Source: Fibrobacter sp. UBA4297 (GTDB lineage Bacteria; Fibrobacterota; Fibrobacteria; Fibrobacterales; Fibrobacteraceae). Taken from it: a stretch of DNA of 64,000 bases. The stretch spans positions 201,954-265,953 of the forward strand of contig NZ_DGUZ01000009.1 in the NCBI RefSeq assembly GCF_002394865.1, read 5' to 3'. The notes below the pieces were generated by a model, which was not told where the DNA came from, made no database searches, and saw nothing but the letters and a program-made list of their open reading frames with translations. Below are positions 51,839 to 60,103 of this stretch, piece after piece (position 1 is the stretch's first letter; each line of letters opens with the position of its first letter). Made by a program: the position numbers and the translations under genes.

Positions 51839-54204
51839 AAAATGTTGGAGGGAAGGAATTGAACGCAAAATCGGGAATTATCCTGTGGGTGGTGATTCAC
51901 GCCATCTTGATTGTTCTCGGCATTTCTGTGCCGTGGAAGATGGATTCCGACTTGTATTCGATATTGCCGGATTCCAACGAAATCAAGAATGTGAGCGCTG
52001 CTGAAAAAACGCTCAGCTCTCGTTCTATGCGCAACATAACGGTACTTGTTGGGCATGAAAATTTTGAAGTGGCTCGCAAAGTTGCCGCCTCTCTCGATAG
52101 CATTTTCAAGGGCGACTCCTCCATTGAGGAATCACGACTTTATGTTGACGAAAAGACGCTGAATGAAACTCGCGAATTTCTATTCGAACATCGTTATACA
52201 ATCCAGGGGGAAGATGTTCGTGAAGCGTTCTTTAATTTGAATCATAAATTTTTGGAACTTGCTGCGTTGCAAAAAATCTATGGTTCGTTTTCTATGGCGA
52301 ATTTAAATCGCCTGGATGAAGACCCGTATTTGCTTGGCGAAGCCTCCTTTGATAATTTCATGAAAAAAACGCTAACGTCGTCTACGCATTTTAGTTTGCG
52401 AGATGGTGTACTTGCGGCGCAAGATTCTGGCATGACGTACGTGATGTGGAACGCAGTGCTTTCTGAAAACGTATCATCTCTTGCAACTGATGATCATGTA
52501 ATCGGCCGTTTGAATCATGTGCTCGATTCTTTGGAAAATGCGAATTTAGGATTGCGTATTTCAGCTTCGGGCGTGCCGTTCCACAGTTACGAAAGCTCGA
52601 GTGAGGCTAAGCGCGAAGTGGCTTGGATTTCGGGCGTGTCTATTGTATTGATTTTGCTGTTGCTGCTTTACGTGTTCCGTTCGGCGGTTCCGATTTTGGC
52701 AACACTTTCTACAATTGCGGTTGCCATTTTTACGGCGCTTTCGTTTACGTGGTTCGTGTTTGGCAATGTTCATGTGTTTACGTTTGTCTTTGGCACGAGC
52801 GTCATAGGCGTGAGTATCGATTATGCGGTACATTTCTTTACGAATTGGAAGTCGGGAGTGAGCAATGTCCGTTCCAAAATTTTCAAGGGATTGTTGCTTG
52901 GGTTCTTGACAACAGAAGTAAGCTATGTGGCGCTCACCTTTGCCGATTTTACATTGCTGCGCCAGATGGCTGTGTTCTCAATCGTCGGGCTTTTGAGCTC
53001 GTTCTTGACGATAACGCTTTTGTTCCACGCTGTATTTGAAAAACCGAGAAATGTTAGAACGAAAAATGAAGCTATTGCTGTAAAGAATCTCCCGCTATCT
53101 GTTCCTAAAAATTTCATAAAGTGCTATTCGGATTTACCCACATGGGTTATCGTTCTTTTCTTTGTCTTTTTTGCAATTGCTTTGGTACCTGGGCTTCGTG
53201 CACTCAACATCCATACGGATTTGGGTAGCCTTTATTCGATGAGTGATAAGCTTAAGGCGGGGGAGGCTCTGAATAGAAAATTGAATGATATTGGTATTTC
53301 GTCAAACTATTTTATTGTAGATGGTGAGACTGAACAGGATGTTTTAGAACAGGAAGAACTGCTTACGGAACGCCTCTTGCAAGCCGAAAAGAAAAATTTG
53401 TTAAAGTCTCATTTAGCGGTATCGAGCTTTATTCCTTCGCAAACGACGCAGAGAAAGACTTTTGAAAATGTCCAAAAGTTGCTTAATGATGATTTGACGA
53501 AAGAATATCTGACGAGCGTTGGCGTGCAGAACGATTCTTTGCTTGATGCAAGTTTAAAAGAAACGCCGAAATATGTAGGACTCGAGGACTTGAATCAATT
53601 CCCATCTTCAATTCGTTCAATGGTTGAAATGCTTTGGGTGGGTGCTATTGAAAATCCGCAAGGAAAAAAGTTTTATAGCGCTGTTTTCCCGTTGCATGCG
53701 ACGGATGCTTTTGATGCAAAAAAAATCGCTAAAAATATGCCTCACGTTTATGTTGTGAACAAAATGCAGAATATCAATGAATCATTTACGAAAATATCCC
53801 GAGTTTCGCTGATGCTTGTCGGATTGGCTTATATTGTGATGTTCATTATTCTTGTTTTTGTGTACAAATTTACAGGTGCGTTGATAATTTTGCGAGCCCC
53901 GGTCTTGGCAAGTTTTTTTGCGGCTTCGGTCTTTGGGTATGCCGGGATTGAATTCAATTTCTTTGCCATTGTCGGTGTCATTTTAACGCTCGGCATAGGT
54001 ATTGACTATGCTCTGTTCTTCAGGGATGGCGGTCGACAAAAATCGGTTACTGCTCTTGCGGTGATGCTTTCTGCAGCAACGACGCTCATCTCGTTCGGGG
54101 GCCTCGTGTATAGTGGCTTTACTCCGGTTTGGACGTTTGGCTTAGCGGTGTTGCTTGGCATTTCTTGCTGTTTCCTGCTATCTCCGCTCAGCGCCAAACG
54201 TTAA
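51835..54204 (+). CDS. MMPL/RND-type exporter
   Basis: The 789-residue inner-membrane protein is built of two RND-like halves. One transmembrane helix precedes each periplasmic loop (first loop about 35-245) and five follow (e.g. SIVLILLLLLYVFRSAVPIL; VIGVSIDYAVHFFTNW; LTLGIGIDYALFFRDGG). The two GxxIDYA motifs are the MMPL hallmark. Likely flips the aryl polyene lipid out of the inner membrane. Co-translated with the LolA-like carrier. Confidence 0.88.
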   Translation: MKNVGGKELNAKSGIILWVVIHAILIVLGISVPWKMDSDLYSILPDSNEIKNVSAAEKTLSSRSMRNITVLVGHENFEVARKVAASLDSIFKGDSSIEESRLYVDEKTLNETREFLFEHRYTIQGEDVREAFFNLNHKFLELAALQKIYGSFSMANLNRLDEDPYLLGEASFDNFMKKTLTSSTHFSLRDGVLAAQDSGMTYVMWNAVLSENVSSLATDDHVIGRLNHVLDSLENANLGLRISASGVPFHSYESSSEAKREVAWISGVSIVLILLLLLYVFRSAVPILATLSTIAVAIFTALSFTWFVFGNVHVFTFVFGTSVIGVSIDYAVHFFTNWKSGVSNVRSKIFKGLLLGFLTTEVSYVALTFADFTLLRQMAVFSIVGLLSSFLTITLLFHAVFEKPRNVRTKNEAIAVKNLPLSVPKNFIKCYSDLPTWVIVLFFVFFAIALVPGLRALNIHTDLGSLYSMSDKLKAGEALNRKLNDIGISSNYFIVDGETEQDVLEQEELLTERLLQAEKKNLLKSHLAVSSFIPSQTTQRKTFENVQKLLNDDLTKEYLTSVGVQNDSLLDASLKETPKYVGLEDLNQFPSSIRSMVEMLWVGAIENPQGKKFYSAVFPLHATDAFDAKKIAKNMPHVYVVNKMQNINESFTKISRVSLMLVGLAYIVMFIILVFVYKFTGALIILRAPVLASFFAASVFGYAGIEFNFFAIVGVILTLGIGIDYALFFRDGGRQKSVTALAVMLSAATTLISFGGLVYSGFTPVWTFGLAVLLGISCCFLLSPLSAKR

Positions 54205-54230
54205 ATTTTTAGATTTGGTTTCATTGACCG

Positions 54231-55433
54231 ATGAAACGACCTGTGTACATTAATGATTTTAGCCTTCGTTGCATTTTAGGTAGCGACGAGGCTCAAGTTC
54301 TTGATTCGCTCACGAATGGCAAACGTGGGACTTTTACCACGTACGATGTTGCCGGTGTCATGCGCCCTGCGGCGACGATTGATCCTGCTACGCTTGCTCC
54401 TGTTCCTGAAAAAAAGTTTGATAACCGCGTGAACCGCTTATCGCAAGCTACGTTATCTAGAATTGAGAATACGATTCGCAAAGCGGTTGAAAAGTTCGGA
54501 GCTGACCGTGTGGGCGTTTTCTTGGGCTCCTGCGATAATGGTTCCGAAGCCTCGATGGCGGCGCTCAAGTGCTTTAAGGAAACAGGTGCATTCCCTGAAG
54601 GCTATGTCCTTGATTACCAACGTGCTGATTTTCCGGTGCAGTTTATTGCGCAAAGCTTTGGAATCACGGGGATGATTTCGGTACATTCTACGGCATGTGC
54701 GTCTAGTGCGAGTGCGTTTGTCTCGGCGCGTAATAATCTTTACGCAGGCAATTGCGATGTCGCGATTGTGGGCGGTGTCGATATTGCTTCGCTTTCGGTG
54801 ATTCTTGGTTTTGCTTCGCTCGAAGCTATGAGCGATAAACCGACAAATCCTTTTAGCGCAAACCGTTCAGGCCTTACACTTGGCGATGCCGCAGTATTTT
54901 TTGTGATAACGCGCAATCCAAACACAGACCTTTGCTCTGCAAAATGCGACGGCTTGAAGGTTGTGGGGTTTGGTGAAAGTGCCGATGCCGACCACATTAC
55001 GGCTCCGCGTGCCGATGGGGAAGGCGCTTATCAGGCTATGAAAGCCGCTCTTAGCGATGCTGGACTTGAAGCCTCTCAAATCGGTTATGTGAATTTGCAT
55101 GGAACTGGTACTGAACTAAACGATGCTATGGAATCGCGAGCCATCAATCGTCTTTTCGGCGAAGCAAGTCACGCAGACGTCCCCGTTAGCTCGACGAAGG
55201 CTCTCACGGGGCATACGCTTGGTGCTGCCGGTGCATTGGAACTTGCTTTCTGTTGCATGGCTCTAAAAAATGATGTTCTCCCAGCGCATCTTTTTGATGG
55301 CGTCGTCGATCCGAAACTCCCGCCGGTTCATTTGGTAAAGCCTGGCGAGACTGCAAAAGACCTCAAATATTGCATGAGCAATTCTTTTGCATTCGGTGGT
55401 TGTAATGTGTCTTTGATTGTTGAAAATGGTTAG
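54231..55433 (+). CDS. Beta-ketoacyl synthase (likely chain-length-factor partner)
   Basis: The 400-residue condensing enzyme has catalytic Cys156 in STACASSASAFVSARN, His in NLHGTGTELNDAMESRAI, and TKALTGHTLGAAGALELAF. The N-terminus RPVYINDFSLRCILGSDEA is diverged from FabF, as in ApeO-type polyene ketosynthases that pair with the Cys-less factor. Starts 26 bases after the exporter. The dehydratase follows 2 bases later. Confidence 0.87.
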   Translation: MKRPVYINDFSLRCILGSDEAQVLDSLTNGKRGTFTTYDVAGVMRPAATIDPATLAPVPEKKFDNRVNRLSQATLSRIENTIRKAVEKFGADRVGVFLGSCDNGSEASMAALKCFKETGAFPEGYVLDYQRADFPVQFIAQSFGITGMISVHSTACASSASAFVSARNNLYAGNCDVAIVGGVDIASLSVILGFASLEAMSDKPTNPFSANRSGLTLGDAAVFFVITRNPNTDLCSAKCDGLKVVGFGESADADHITAPRADGEGAYQAMKAALSDAGLEASQIGYVNLHGTGTELNDAMESRAINRLFGEASHADVPVSSTKALTGHTLGAAGALELAFCCMALKNDVLPAHLFDGVVDPKLPPVHLVKPGETAKDLKYCMSNSFAFGGCNVSLIVENG

Positions 55434-55435
55434 GC

Positions 55436-55906
55436 ATGACAGAAGTTTTTGATACAAAAGATTTAGTCAGTGAACTTGTGCCGCACAAGGGCAAAATGCT
55501 TTTGCTCGACCGCGTACGCGATTACGATTTGAAAGAAAATTCTATCACGACTGAAATCGATATCGCTCGTGATAACATGTTCTATGAAGACGAGCTTGGT
55601 GGTGTGCCCGTGTGGGTTGCTTTTGAATATATGGCTCAAAGCGTTTCGGCGTTGTCAGGAATTTGTGGCCGTGCCAAAGGCGAAAAACCAAAGACCGGTT
55701 TTATCATGAGCGTGAGTGGCTTCAAGGCCGACGTCCCTGTTTTTAAGGAGGGCGAAACCGTTGTGGTCAACGTTCTTGAGAACATCCGTATGGACAAGGC
55801 GGTGACTTTTGAAGGTTCAGCAACGGTCAACGGAACGCTTGCGGTAACGGCGAAACTCAATACGGTCGAAGTCGATGACCCTAAAAGTTCGTTAAATTTA
55901 AATTGA
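55436..55906 (+). CDS. 3-hydroxyacyl-ACP dehydratase-like hotdog protein
   Basis: 156 residues with SELVPHKGKMLLLDRVRDYD, where the HKGKM motif aligns with ApeP-type dehydratases, and WVAFEYMAQSVSALSGI containing the hotdog helix. It probably teams with the dehydratase domain of the ligase fusion (45141) to create the conjugated double bonds. Confidence 0.83.
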   Translation: MTEVFDTKDLVSELVPHKGKMLLLDRVRDYDLKENSITTEIDIARDNMFYEDELGGVPVWVAFEYMAQSVSALSGICGRAKGEKPKTGFIMSVSGFKADVPVFKEGETVVVNVLENIRMDKAVTFEGSATVNGTLAVTAKLNTVEVDDPKSSLNLN

Positions 55907-55920
55907 TGCAGAGGTATGGA

Positions 55921-56649
55921 ATGGAAAATGAAAAGTCAGTTTTGATTACGGGTGCAAGTGGCGGAATTGGTCTTGCCATTGCCGAAGCTGTAGCGAAAGA
56001 AGGCTACACAGTTGTTGCTCATTACAATAGAAATTCTGCTTCGATTGATGAACTTGCCGAACGCATCCGAGCCAATGGCGGTAAAATTCGTACATTGCAG
56101 TTCAATATTTGCGACCGTGAACAGTGCAAAGAAGTTATTGAAAAAGACATTGCCGAGAATGGCGTGTACTATGGCGTTGTGACAAATGCTGGTGTCTGTG
56201 CTGATGCCGCATTCCCGGCGATGACCGACGAATTTTGGAACAAAGTCTTGAATACAAACTTGAACGGTTTTTACAACGTCGTCCATCCAATTGTGTTGCC
56301 GATGTGCCGTAAGCGCAAAGGCCGCATTATTACGATTTCGTCTGTTTCTGGCGTGATTGGAAACCGCGGTCAGGTCAACTATAGCGCATCCAAGGCTGGC
56401 CTTATTGGCGCAACGAAAGCGCTTGCTACAGAACTTGCGAGCCGCAATATCACTGTGAATAGTGTGGCTCCAGGCGTCATCGAAACCGAAATGATCAAGG
56501 ACGCTCCGCTCGATATGATTCTCCCGACAATCCCGATGAAGCGCGTGGGCAAACCCGAAGAAGTCGCAGCTACTGTCGTATTCCTTCTTTCTGAAGGCGC
56601 TGCGTACATTACGCGCCAGGTTATCTCCGTCAATGGAGGCTTGGCTTGA
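55921..56649 (+). CDS. 3-oxoacyl-ACP reductase (FabG-like)
   Basis: A 242-residue short-chain dehydrogenase: VLITGASGGIGLAIAEAV (NADPH site), VTNAGVCADAAF, SSVSGVIGNRGQVNYSASKA (Ser-Tyr-Lys triad) and the C-terminal ITRQVISVNGGLA. ATG at 55921 has GAGG 6 bases upstream; the in-frame ATG at 55903 lacks one and lies in the dehydratase gene. Reduces the beta-keto group in each polyene cycle. Overlaps the next ketosynthase by four bases. Confidence 0.9.
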   Translation: MENEKSVLITGASGGIGLAIAEAVAKEGYTVVAHYNRNSASIDELAERIRANGGKIRTLQFNICDREQCKEVIEKDIAENGVYYGVVTNAGVCADAAFPAMTDEFWNKVLNTNLNGFYNVVHPIVLPMCRKRKGRIITISSVSGVIGNRGQVNYSASKAGLIGATKALATELASRNITVNSVAPGVIETEMIKDAPLDMILPTIPMKRVGKPEEVAATVVFLLSEGAAYITRQVISVNGGLA

Positions 56650-57875
56650 GTCGTCGAGTTGTCGTTACCGGAGGCAGTTGCGTTACATCTTTAGGGATGG
56701 AACTTGATGAGATTTTTTCGGAACTCAAGTCTCTGAAAAATCACATCGTCCGCATGAATGATTGGGATAAGTACGCACAAATGAATACGCGCCTGGCAGG
56801 CCCGATTCTCTACGACTTGCCGGAATACCCGCGCAAAAAGATTCGTGGTGCAGGCCGTGTGGGCGTGCTTGCGATTACATCTGCGGATAAGGCAATGCAA
56901 ATGGCGGGCCTTGCGGGTGAAAAGGAACTTCTCAAGTCTGGCCGTGTGGGCGTTGCCTACGGTTCTTCGATGGGGAGCGTGCGTCCGCTTTTGGATTTTG
57001 TCTCCATGCAGAATCCGCCGTACAACTGCGCAAACGTTTCTGTGACGACGTATATCCAGTCCATGCCGCAGACTTGCGCTGTGAACGTAAGCCTTTTCTT
57101 TGGCCTTACGGGGCGACTCATCACGACGAATACCGCTTGCACGAGTGGTAGCCTTTCCATCGGTTACGCTTATGAAGCCATCAAGTACGGTATGCAAGAT
57201 GTGATGATTGCAGGCGGAGCCGAAGAGCTTGCCGCTACAGAAACGGCTGTATTTGACACGCTTTTTGCAACGAGCGTTAAAAATTCGACACCAGAACTTA
57301 CGCCTGCTCCGTACGATCGCGACCGAGACGGCCTTGTTATTGGCGAGGGCGCGGGAACGCTTGTGCTCGAAGAATATGAGCATGCCAAAGCTCGTGGCGC
57401 ACACATTTATGCAGAACTCGTCGGCTTTGGGCATAATACGGATGGTGAACACATTACGCAGCCCAAGAAAGATACGATGCAACGTGCGTTGGAATTGGCT
57501 TTGAAAGATGCCGAAATCTCGACGGATGCGATTGGCTATGTGAATGGCCACGGAACAGCAACGCACCATGGCGATATTGCCGAAAGCTGGGCGACATACA
57601 ATGCCTTTAAGCAGCGTGCTGTGGCGATTTCTAGCCTTAAAAGCTACATGGGCCATACGCTTGGCGCATGCGGCGGTATCGAGGCCTGGCTTGGCATCAA
57701 CATGATGAATCGCGGATGGTTTAGCCCGAATTTGAACTTGAAAAATGTGGACCCGGAATGCGCTCCGCTGGATTACATCACGGGTTCCGGGCGTGAAATT
57801 GATACGGAATATTTTATGTCGAACAACTTTGCGTTCGGCGGCATAAATACTTCGCTTATCTTCAAACGCGTTTAA
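56646..57875 (+). CDS. Beta-ketoacyl synthase (FabF/ApeR-like)
   Basis: 409 residues with Cys165 in NTACTSGSLSIGYAYEA, GHGTATHHGDIAESWATYN and LKSYMGHTLGACGGIEAWLG. TTG at 56646 overlaps the reductase stop. This is the second complete ketosynthase of the cluster; in E. coli an analogous homodimeric enzyme (ApeR) acts early in elongation. Last gene of the arm; a family B palindrome follows. Confidence 0.87.
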   Translation: MSRRVVVTGGSCVTSLGMELDEIFSELKSLKNHIVRMNDWDKYAQMNTRLAGPILYDLPEYPRKKIRGAGRVGVLAITSADKAMQMAGLAGEKELLKSGRVGVAYGSSMGSVRPLLDFVSMQNPPYNCANVSVTTYIQSMPQTCAVNVSLFFGLTGRLITTNTACTSGSLSIGYAYEAIKYGMQDVMIAGGAEELAATETAVFDTLFATSVKNSTPELTPAPYDRDRDGLVIGEGAGTLVLEEYEHAKARGAHIYAELVGFGHNTDGEHITQPKKDTMQRALELALKDAEISTDAIGYVNGHGTATHHGDIAESWATYNAFKQRAVAISSLKSYMGHTLGACGGIEAWLGINMMNRGWFSPNLNLKNVDPECAPLDYITGSGREIDTEYFMSNNFAFGGINTSLIFKRV

Positions 57876-57883
57876 TCACCATT

Positions 57884-57935
57884 GTCATTCCGGCCTACCT
57901 GTCCTCGCTTGACGGGGACGAGCCGGAATCTCCAT
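57884..57935 (+). repeat. Family B palindromic repeat after the pigment cluster
   Basis: gtcattccggc...gccggaatctcca, with a nested inverted pair gtcctcgc...ggggac. It lies 9 bases after the ketosynthase stop and may act as transcript end. Confidence 0.6.
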
Positions 57936-57946
57936 TACTATTTGCT

Positions 57947-58462
57947 TTAAAACTTTGTCAGCGTTTCTACACGATAGCCGTCAAGAACTTCACGACCTTT
58001 AAGGTCTGCTAGTTCAATAACAAATGCAAAGCATTCAACCTTGCCGCCCATTTTCTCCACGAGATGGGCGGCTGCTTTTGCAGTGCCACCAGTGGCGAGT
58101 AGGTCATCAACGATTACCACGCGTTGCCCCGGCTTTATCGCATCCTTATGGACTTCCATACAGGCGGTTCCGTATTCGAGATTGTAAGTGACCTCGACGG
58201 TTTCGCGGGGGAGTTTCCCCTTCTTACGCTCGGGGACAAATGGTTTGTGGAAATGCTCTGCAATCGGAACACCAAACAGAAATCCGCGTGCTTCGAGCCC
58301 GACAACAACATCAAAATCTATGTTTTCAAGTTTCTTGTAAAATGCATCTAGGGTGAGCTTTAATCCATGGGGGTCCGCCAAAATTCCTGTGATGTCACGA
58401 AACAAAACACCCGGCTTTGGAAAATCCGGAACCGCAATAATGTAATCTTCAATACGTTTCAT
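57947..58462 (-). CDS. apt: Adenine phosphoribosyltransferase
   Basis: Salvages adenine to AMP with PRPP. 171 residues, the normal length. Visible are IAVPDFPKPGVLFRDITGIL, VVGLEARGFLFGVPIA and the PRPP-binding VVIVDDLLATGGTAKAAAHL. GAGG lies about 5 bases before the ATG. Stand-alone on the minus strand, convergent with the pigment cluster. Confidence 0.95.
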   Translation of the reverse strand: MKRIEDYIIAVPDFPKPGVLFRDITGILADPHGLKLTLDAFYKKLENIDFDVVVGLEARGFLFGVPIAEHFHKPFVPERKKGKLPRETVEVTYNLEYGTACMEVHKDAIKPGQRVVIVDDLLATGGTAKAAAHLVEKMGGKVECFAFVIELADLKGREVLDGYRVETLTKF

Positions 58463-58478
58463 TTTCCCCTCTTTATTA

Positions 58479-58585
58479 AGACGAAAGAACGGGCTTACGC
58501 CCTATAGACGAGAGACGAAAGAAATTATAGTAAACAGCATTGACATTTTGGCCCCCTTACCACCAACCACTAATAACTATTGACT
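58479..58585. repeat. Repeat remnants between apt and the radical SAM gene
   Basis: 58479-58523 has agacgaaagaacgggc and agacgagagacgaaag, related to the composite repeat in ahbAB and tadA. 58562-58585 has accaaccactaataac, related to the tandem string at 14033-14067. Confidence 0.5.
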
Positions 58586-59468
58586 AATGACTATCTAACA
58601 ATTTTTCGACTGTAGCAATAATCTTGTCGCGTTCCCCGCACCAGTTCGGTGCAATCAAGAGCTCGCTCGGGCTTTCGCCGCTGAATCGCTCAATCGCGAT
58701 ATCCTTGCCAATAATCTTGATCATCTCGGTAACCGCTTCGCAGTATTCCTCGAACGAGAGCAATTTGACTTCGCCATTGGCGTAATCCTGAGCCATGACC
58801 GTGCCGACCACAATGTGTAATGGGTGGATTTTGACAGCTGCAAGTTTCAAATCGTGAACGACTTGTGCCGTGTGCTTAAAGTCTTCCATCTTTTCGCCAG
58901 GGAGCCCGACAATCACATGCGTCGTTACCGTAAGGCCTGCCGCTTGGCAACGCTTTACGGCGTCTTCAAATTCCGCAAGCGTGTGCCTGCGGTTGATGCC
59001 TGCAAGCGTCAAGTCGTTTGCGGTTTGGAGCCCGATTTCAACGATAATCGGCTTTTTGCGGTTGAGTTCCGCAAGGTATTCAATCTTTTCGTCTTCAAGG
59101 CAATCTGGGCGTGTACCAATCGCAAGCCCTGCAATTTCTTTATGCTTAATAATCGGATTGATGATTTCGCGCAGATGTTCAAGCGGCGCGTGCGTATTCG
59201 TGTACGGCTGCAAGTAGGCGAGGATGCCCGCATTCGGATACTTGTCGCGAAGCTTCGGAACGTACTTTTCGAGCTGTTCCTGAATCGAGACTTTAGCCTC
59301 GTCAAAAACAGGGCTAAAGCTGCGGTTGTTGCAGTAGCTGCAACCCGAAAATCCCTTAGTTCCGTCGAGGTTCGGGCAACTCATGCCGCCATTGAGCGGG
59401 AGTTTGCGCACCTTGAGGTAATTGGGGAACAGTTCCAAAAGTAATTCGCGATAAGGTTTGTAATGCAT
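58584..59468 (-). CDS. Radical SAM protein, YhcC family (TIGR01212-type)
   Basis: 294 residues. The cluster motif lies in SCPNLDGTKGFSGCSYCNN, followed by GLAIGTRPDCLEDE, VEIGLQTANDLTLAGINRRH and THVIVGLPGE, all typical of the Elp3-related YhcC family, whose function is not established. The C-terminus has ERFSGESPSELLIAPNWCG. Single minus-strand gene followed by repeat remnants. Confidence 0.9.
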   Translation of the reverse strand: MHYKPYRELLLELFPNYLKVRKLPLNGGMSCPNLDGTKGFSGCSYCNNRSFSPVFDEAKVSIQEQLEKYVPKLRDKYPNAGILAYLQPYTNTHAPLEHLREIINPIIKHKEIAGLAIGTRPDCLEDEKIEYLAELNRKKPIIVEIGLQTANDLTLAGINRRHTLAEFEDAVKRCQAAGLTVTTHVIVGLPGEKMEDFKHTAQVVHDLKLAAVKIHPLHIVVGTVMAQDYANGEVKLLSFEEYCEAVTEMIKIIGKDIAIERFSGESPSELLIAPNWCGERDKIIATVEKLLDSH

Positions 59469-59485
59469 GTCTTTAATATAGTATT

Positions 59486-60103
59486 TTAAGGTTCACCACC
59501 GTAAATGATATAATCGCCATTGGCTTTGACAAACTTGATGTTGTAATTTTCGTGCTTAAATTTGTAAGTCGGTTTTTGGCTTAGGAATTTGCCTTTTTCG
59601 ATCTTATAAAAGCAATTGTCAATTTTCACGTAATTTCCAACGAATTTAGGCGATTCTGCAGAGTTTTCTTTTGGGCAATGGTCTATTTCCAGTGTGTCGA
59701 GATTTTTCTTTTTATTGTCCTGCAAGATTATGGCGCAAGCTGTCGAATATTCAACTATTTTTTCTATTTGCCTGCTATACTGATCCGTAGAGTCTAACTC
59801 CGGTAACTTTTGGATAGAACCATCATGTTTGCTTATGTCATAAGAATTCATCTGTACCCAATAGTAATGAGATTCAACTGTTTTATGGAAATCATCATCA
59901 TATCCCATTAAGTGGTTATCATGTTCAGTTCCCCATTGTTCTAGGGTAACCTTGACAATAGCGATAGAATCATTAACTAGACCTACAAATTGCCAATTGT
60001 GAGCTTCTTTTTCAATTTCATATTCATACATATAACACCCAGACCAAAACAATGCAGGCAAAAGCGCCCAAACTAGAAGTAAACTCTTTAAAAATTTTTT
60101 CAT
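59486..60103 (-). CDS. Small lipoprotein of unknown function
   Basis: 205 residues. The signal MKKFLKSLLLVWALLPALFW ends at lipobox WSGC (Cys23). The mature part starts YMYEYEIEKEAHNW and has no recognised domain. The C-terminus is KANGDYIIYGGEP. It overlaps the large lipoprotein gene upstream by four bases, so these two and the 62657 gene form one operon of envelope proteins. Confidence 0.65.
   Translation of the reverse strand: MKKFLKSLLLVWALLPALFWSGCYMYEYEIEKEAHNWQFVGLVNDSIAIVKVTLEQWGTEHDNHLMGYDDDFHKTVESHYYWVQMNSYDISKHDGSIQKLPELDSTDQYSRQIEKIVEYSTACAIILQDNKKKNLDTLEIDHCPKENSAESPKFVGNYVKIDNCFYKIEKGKFLSQKPTYKFKHENYNIKFVKANGDYIIYGGEP

Noticed and set aside
41920..57875. A full flexirubin cluster
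   Set aside because: The lyase fits, but no dialkylresorcinol-forming DarA/DarB-type genes are visible in the window.
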